Source: Spirochaetaceae bacterium
GTDB taxonomy: Bacteria; Spirochaetota; Spirochaetia; SZUA-6; Fen-1364
NCBI GenBank assembly: GCA_003170115.1
Contig: PMZS01000279.1
Coordinates: 1 to 15,270 of the forward strand
Direction: 5' to 3'
DNA: 15,270 bases
Of the stretch, positions 14,520-15,270 are shown piece after piece. How positions within the stretch are numbered: position 1 is the first letter of the stretch; each line of letters begins with the position of its first letter. Position numbers and translations under genes: made by a program. The notes under the pieces were generated by a model, which ran no database searches, was not told where the DNA came from, and saw nothing but the letters and a program-made list of their open reading frames with translations.

Positions 14520-14809
14520 GCCCGCCGCAGGGCCCGGCCCTCGACCTGAGCGAGAAAGGCCGGGCGCGGAACGAAGAACCGCAGAGCCTGGACCGGCGGC
14601 TGTTCGTCCAGCTCCTTGTCTTCGACGAAGATCCCGGCTATTTCCTTTCGACCGTTCGCCCCCTCCTGGCCGGGGATGCCTTTTCGGCCCTGCGGTTTCG
14701 CGAGGAGTTCACGATGCTCGGCCGGACCTACTCCATGGGGTGGGAAGCCGACCTCGAGGAGCTGACGGAGAAAGAGCAGCGCGCCGTGTGGCAGGCGCCG
14801 TTGGGATGA
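14504..14809 (+). CDS. Small protein between hemB and hemE, possible shortened chlorite dismutase/HemQ relative
   Basis: The product is 101 aa, soluble, with no signal peptide or membrane span. The segments 'RRLFVQLLVF', 'DEDPGYFLSTVRPLL', 'FTMLGRTYSMGWEADLEE' and the end 'AVWQAPLG' resemble, in order, pieces of chlorite dismutase-family proteins that I recall as around 230-250 aa. The intervening parts, including the domain that carries the haem-ligating histidine, are absent, and the protein has no His or Cys at all. So it cannot be a normal haem enzyme. It overlaps hemB by 16 nt and shares ATGA with hemE, with GAAGGAAG seven nt before its ATG, which argues for a translated gene and not debris. 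The family call rests on memory of the pattern and is uncertain; otherwise it is a hypothetical haem-operon protein. Confidence 0.6.
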   Translation: MADGIGPPQGPALDLSEKGRARNEEPQSLDRRLFVQLLVFDEDPGYFLSTVRPLLAGDAFSALRFREEFTMLGRTYSMGWEADLEELTEKEQRAVWQAPLG

Positions 14810-15270
14810 ACGCCGCCGCGGGAGATTCCACCGGCACCTCCGCTTTCCTGAAGGCCTGCCGGCGCGAGCCCGCGCCGCACACGCCGGTGTGGCTCATGCG
14901 CCAGGCAGGCCGCTATCTCCCCGAATATCGCGCGCTGAGGGAACGTCACTCGATGATGGAGCTCCTCTCTTCGCCCGAGCTCGCCGTCGAGGCCACCCTG
15001 CAGCCCCTGCGGCGCTTCCCGCTGGACGCGGCGATCATCTTCATGGACATTCTCCCGCCGCTTGCCGGCATGGGGCTCCAGGTCTCTTTCGGAGGGGGCG
15101 GCGGAGAAGGCCCGCGCATCGGCAACCCGATCTCGCGCACCCGGGACATCGACCTGCTGGCCGTCCCTCCCGCCGCCGAGGCGCTGGCCCCGCACCTTGA
15201 GGCGATCGCCATGGCGCGCGCAGAGCTTGTTTCCAGCGGCACTCCTCTGATCGGTTTCACGGGCGCGCCG
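14806..15270 (+). CDS. hemE: Uroporphyrinogen decarboxylase (5' part, runs off the window)
   Basis: This enzyme decarboxylates the four acetate side chains of uroporphyrinogen III to give coproporphyrinogen III in the cytoplasm. The first 155 residues are present. The family signature 'TPVWLMRQAGRYLPEYR' is at residues 26-42, with the substrate-binding arginines R32 and R36. 'DAAIIFMDILPPLAGMG' follows; family members usually have SDIL where this one has MDIL, and the active-site Asp is kept. 'EGPRIGNPI' is the next conserved block. The frame stays open to the last base. ATG 14806 shares ATGA with the stop of the preceding small gene, so the two are translationally coupled. Confidence 0.93.
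   Translation, partial: MNAAAGDSTGTSAFLKACRREPAPHTPVWLMRQAGRYLPEYRALRERHSMMELLSSPELAVEATLQPLRRFPLDAAIIFMDILPPLAGMGLQVSFGGGGGEGPRIGNPISRTRDIDLLAVPPAAEALAPHLEAIAMARAELVSSGTPLIGFTGAP

Overview
The window is GC-rich, gene-dense bacterial DNA with no mobile element, CRISPR array, tRNA or rRNA that I can see. A free-living, GC-rich spirochaete (or close relative) is the best guess. The exported solute-binding protein has the 'FATGGQE' junction after its signal peptide that is common in spirochaetal binding proteins, and the haem block carries a fused hemC-hemD gene, as known from Leptospira. This assignment is inference; no rRNA or other marker gene is present to confirm it.

Region 1 (1-2720) holds the 3' part of an FGGY (xylulokinase-type) sugar kinase and an SMP-30/gluconolactonase-type beta-propeller protein, both on the plus strand. 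A short-chain dehydrogenase on the minus strand converges on them and has a good promoter of its own. Region 2 (about 2700-3956) is a ROK-family regulator whose 5' end is anomalous: the helix-turn-helix starts upstream of any usual start codon, which suggests a one-base frame error or an ATA start.

Region 3 (3957-11549) is one long plus-strand operon. In order it encodes a sugar-binding protein, a permease, a double-domain ATPase, a second and different permease, an aldo/keto reductase, a GlcG/HbpS-family small protein and a zinc-dependent medium-chain dehydrogenase. It starts at a promoter covered by a near-perfect 31-bp palindrome, the natural candidate operator for the adjacent ROK protein. 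A strong GNRA-loop hairpin separates the binding-protein gene from the membrane and ATPase genes. Taken together, regions 1-3 look like a regulated uptake and catabolic cluster for a sugar or sugar alcohol: import, oxidation/reduction by up to three dehydrogenases, lactone hydrolysis, and phosphorylation of a ketose. The substrate cannot be fixed from sequence alone.

Region 4 (11550-15270) is a tetrapyrrole (haem) operon: a probable terminator and promoter, then hemC-hemD fusion, hemB, a 101-codon gene and the start of hemE, joined by 4-16 nt overlaps. The 101-codon protein looks like a shortened, histidine-free relative of the chlorite dismutase/HemQ family and is the least explained gene here.
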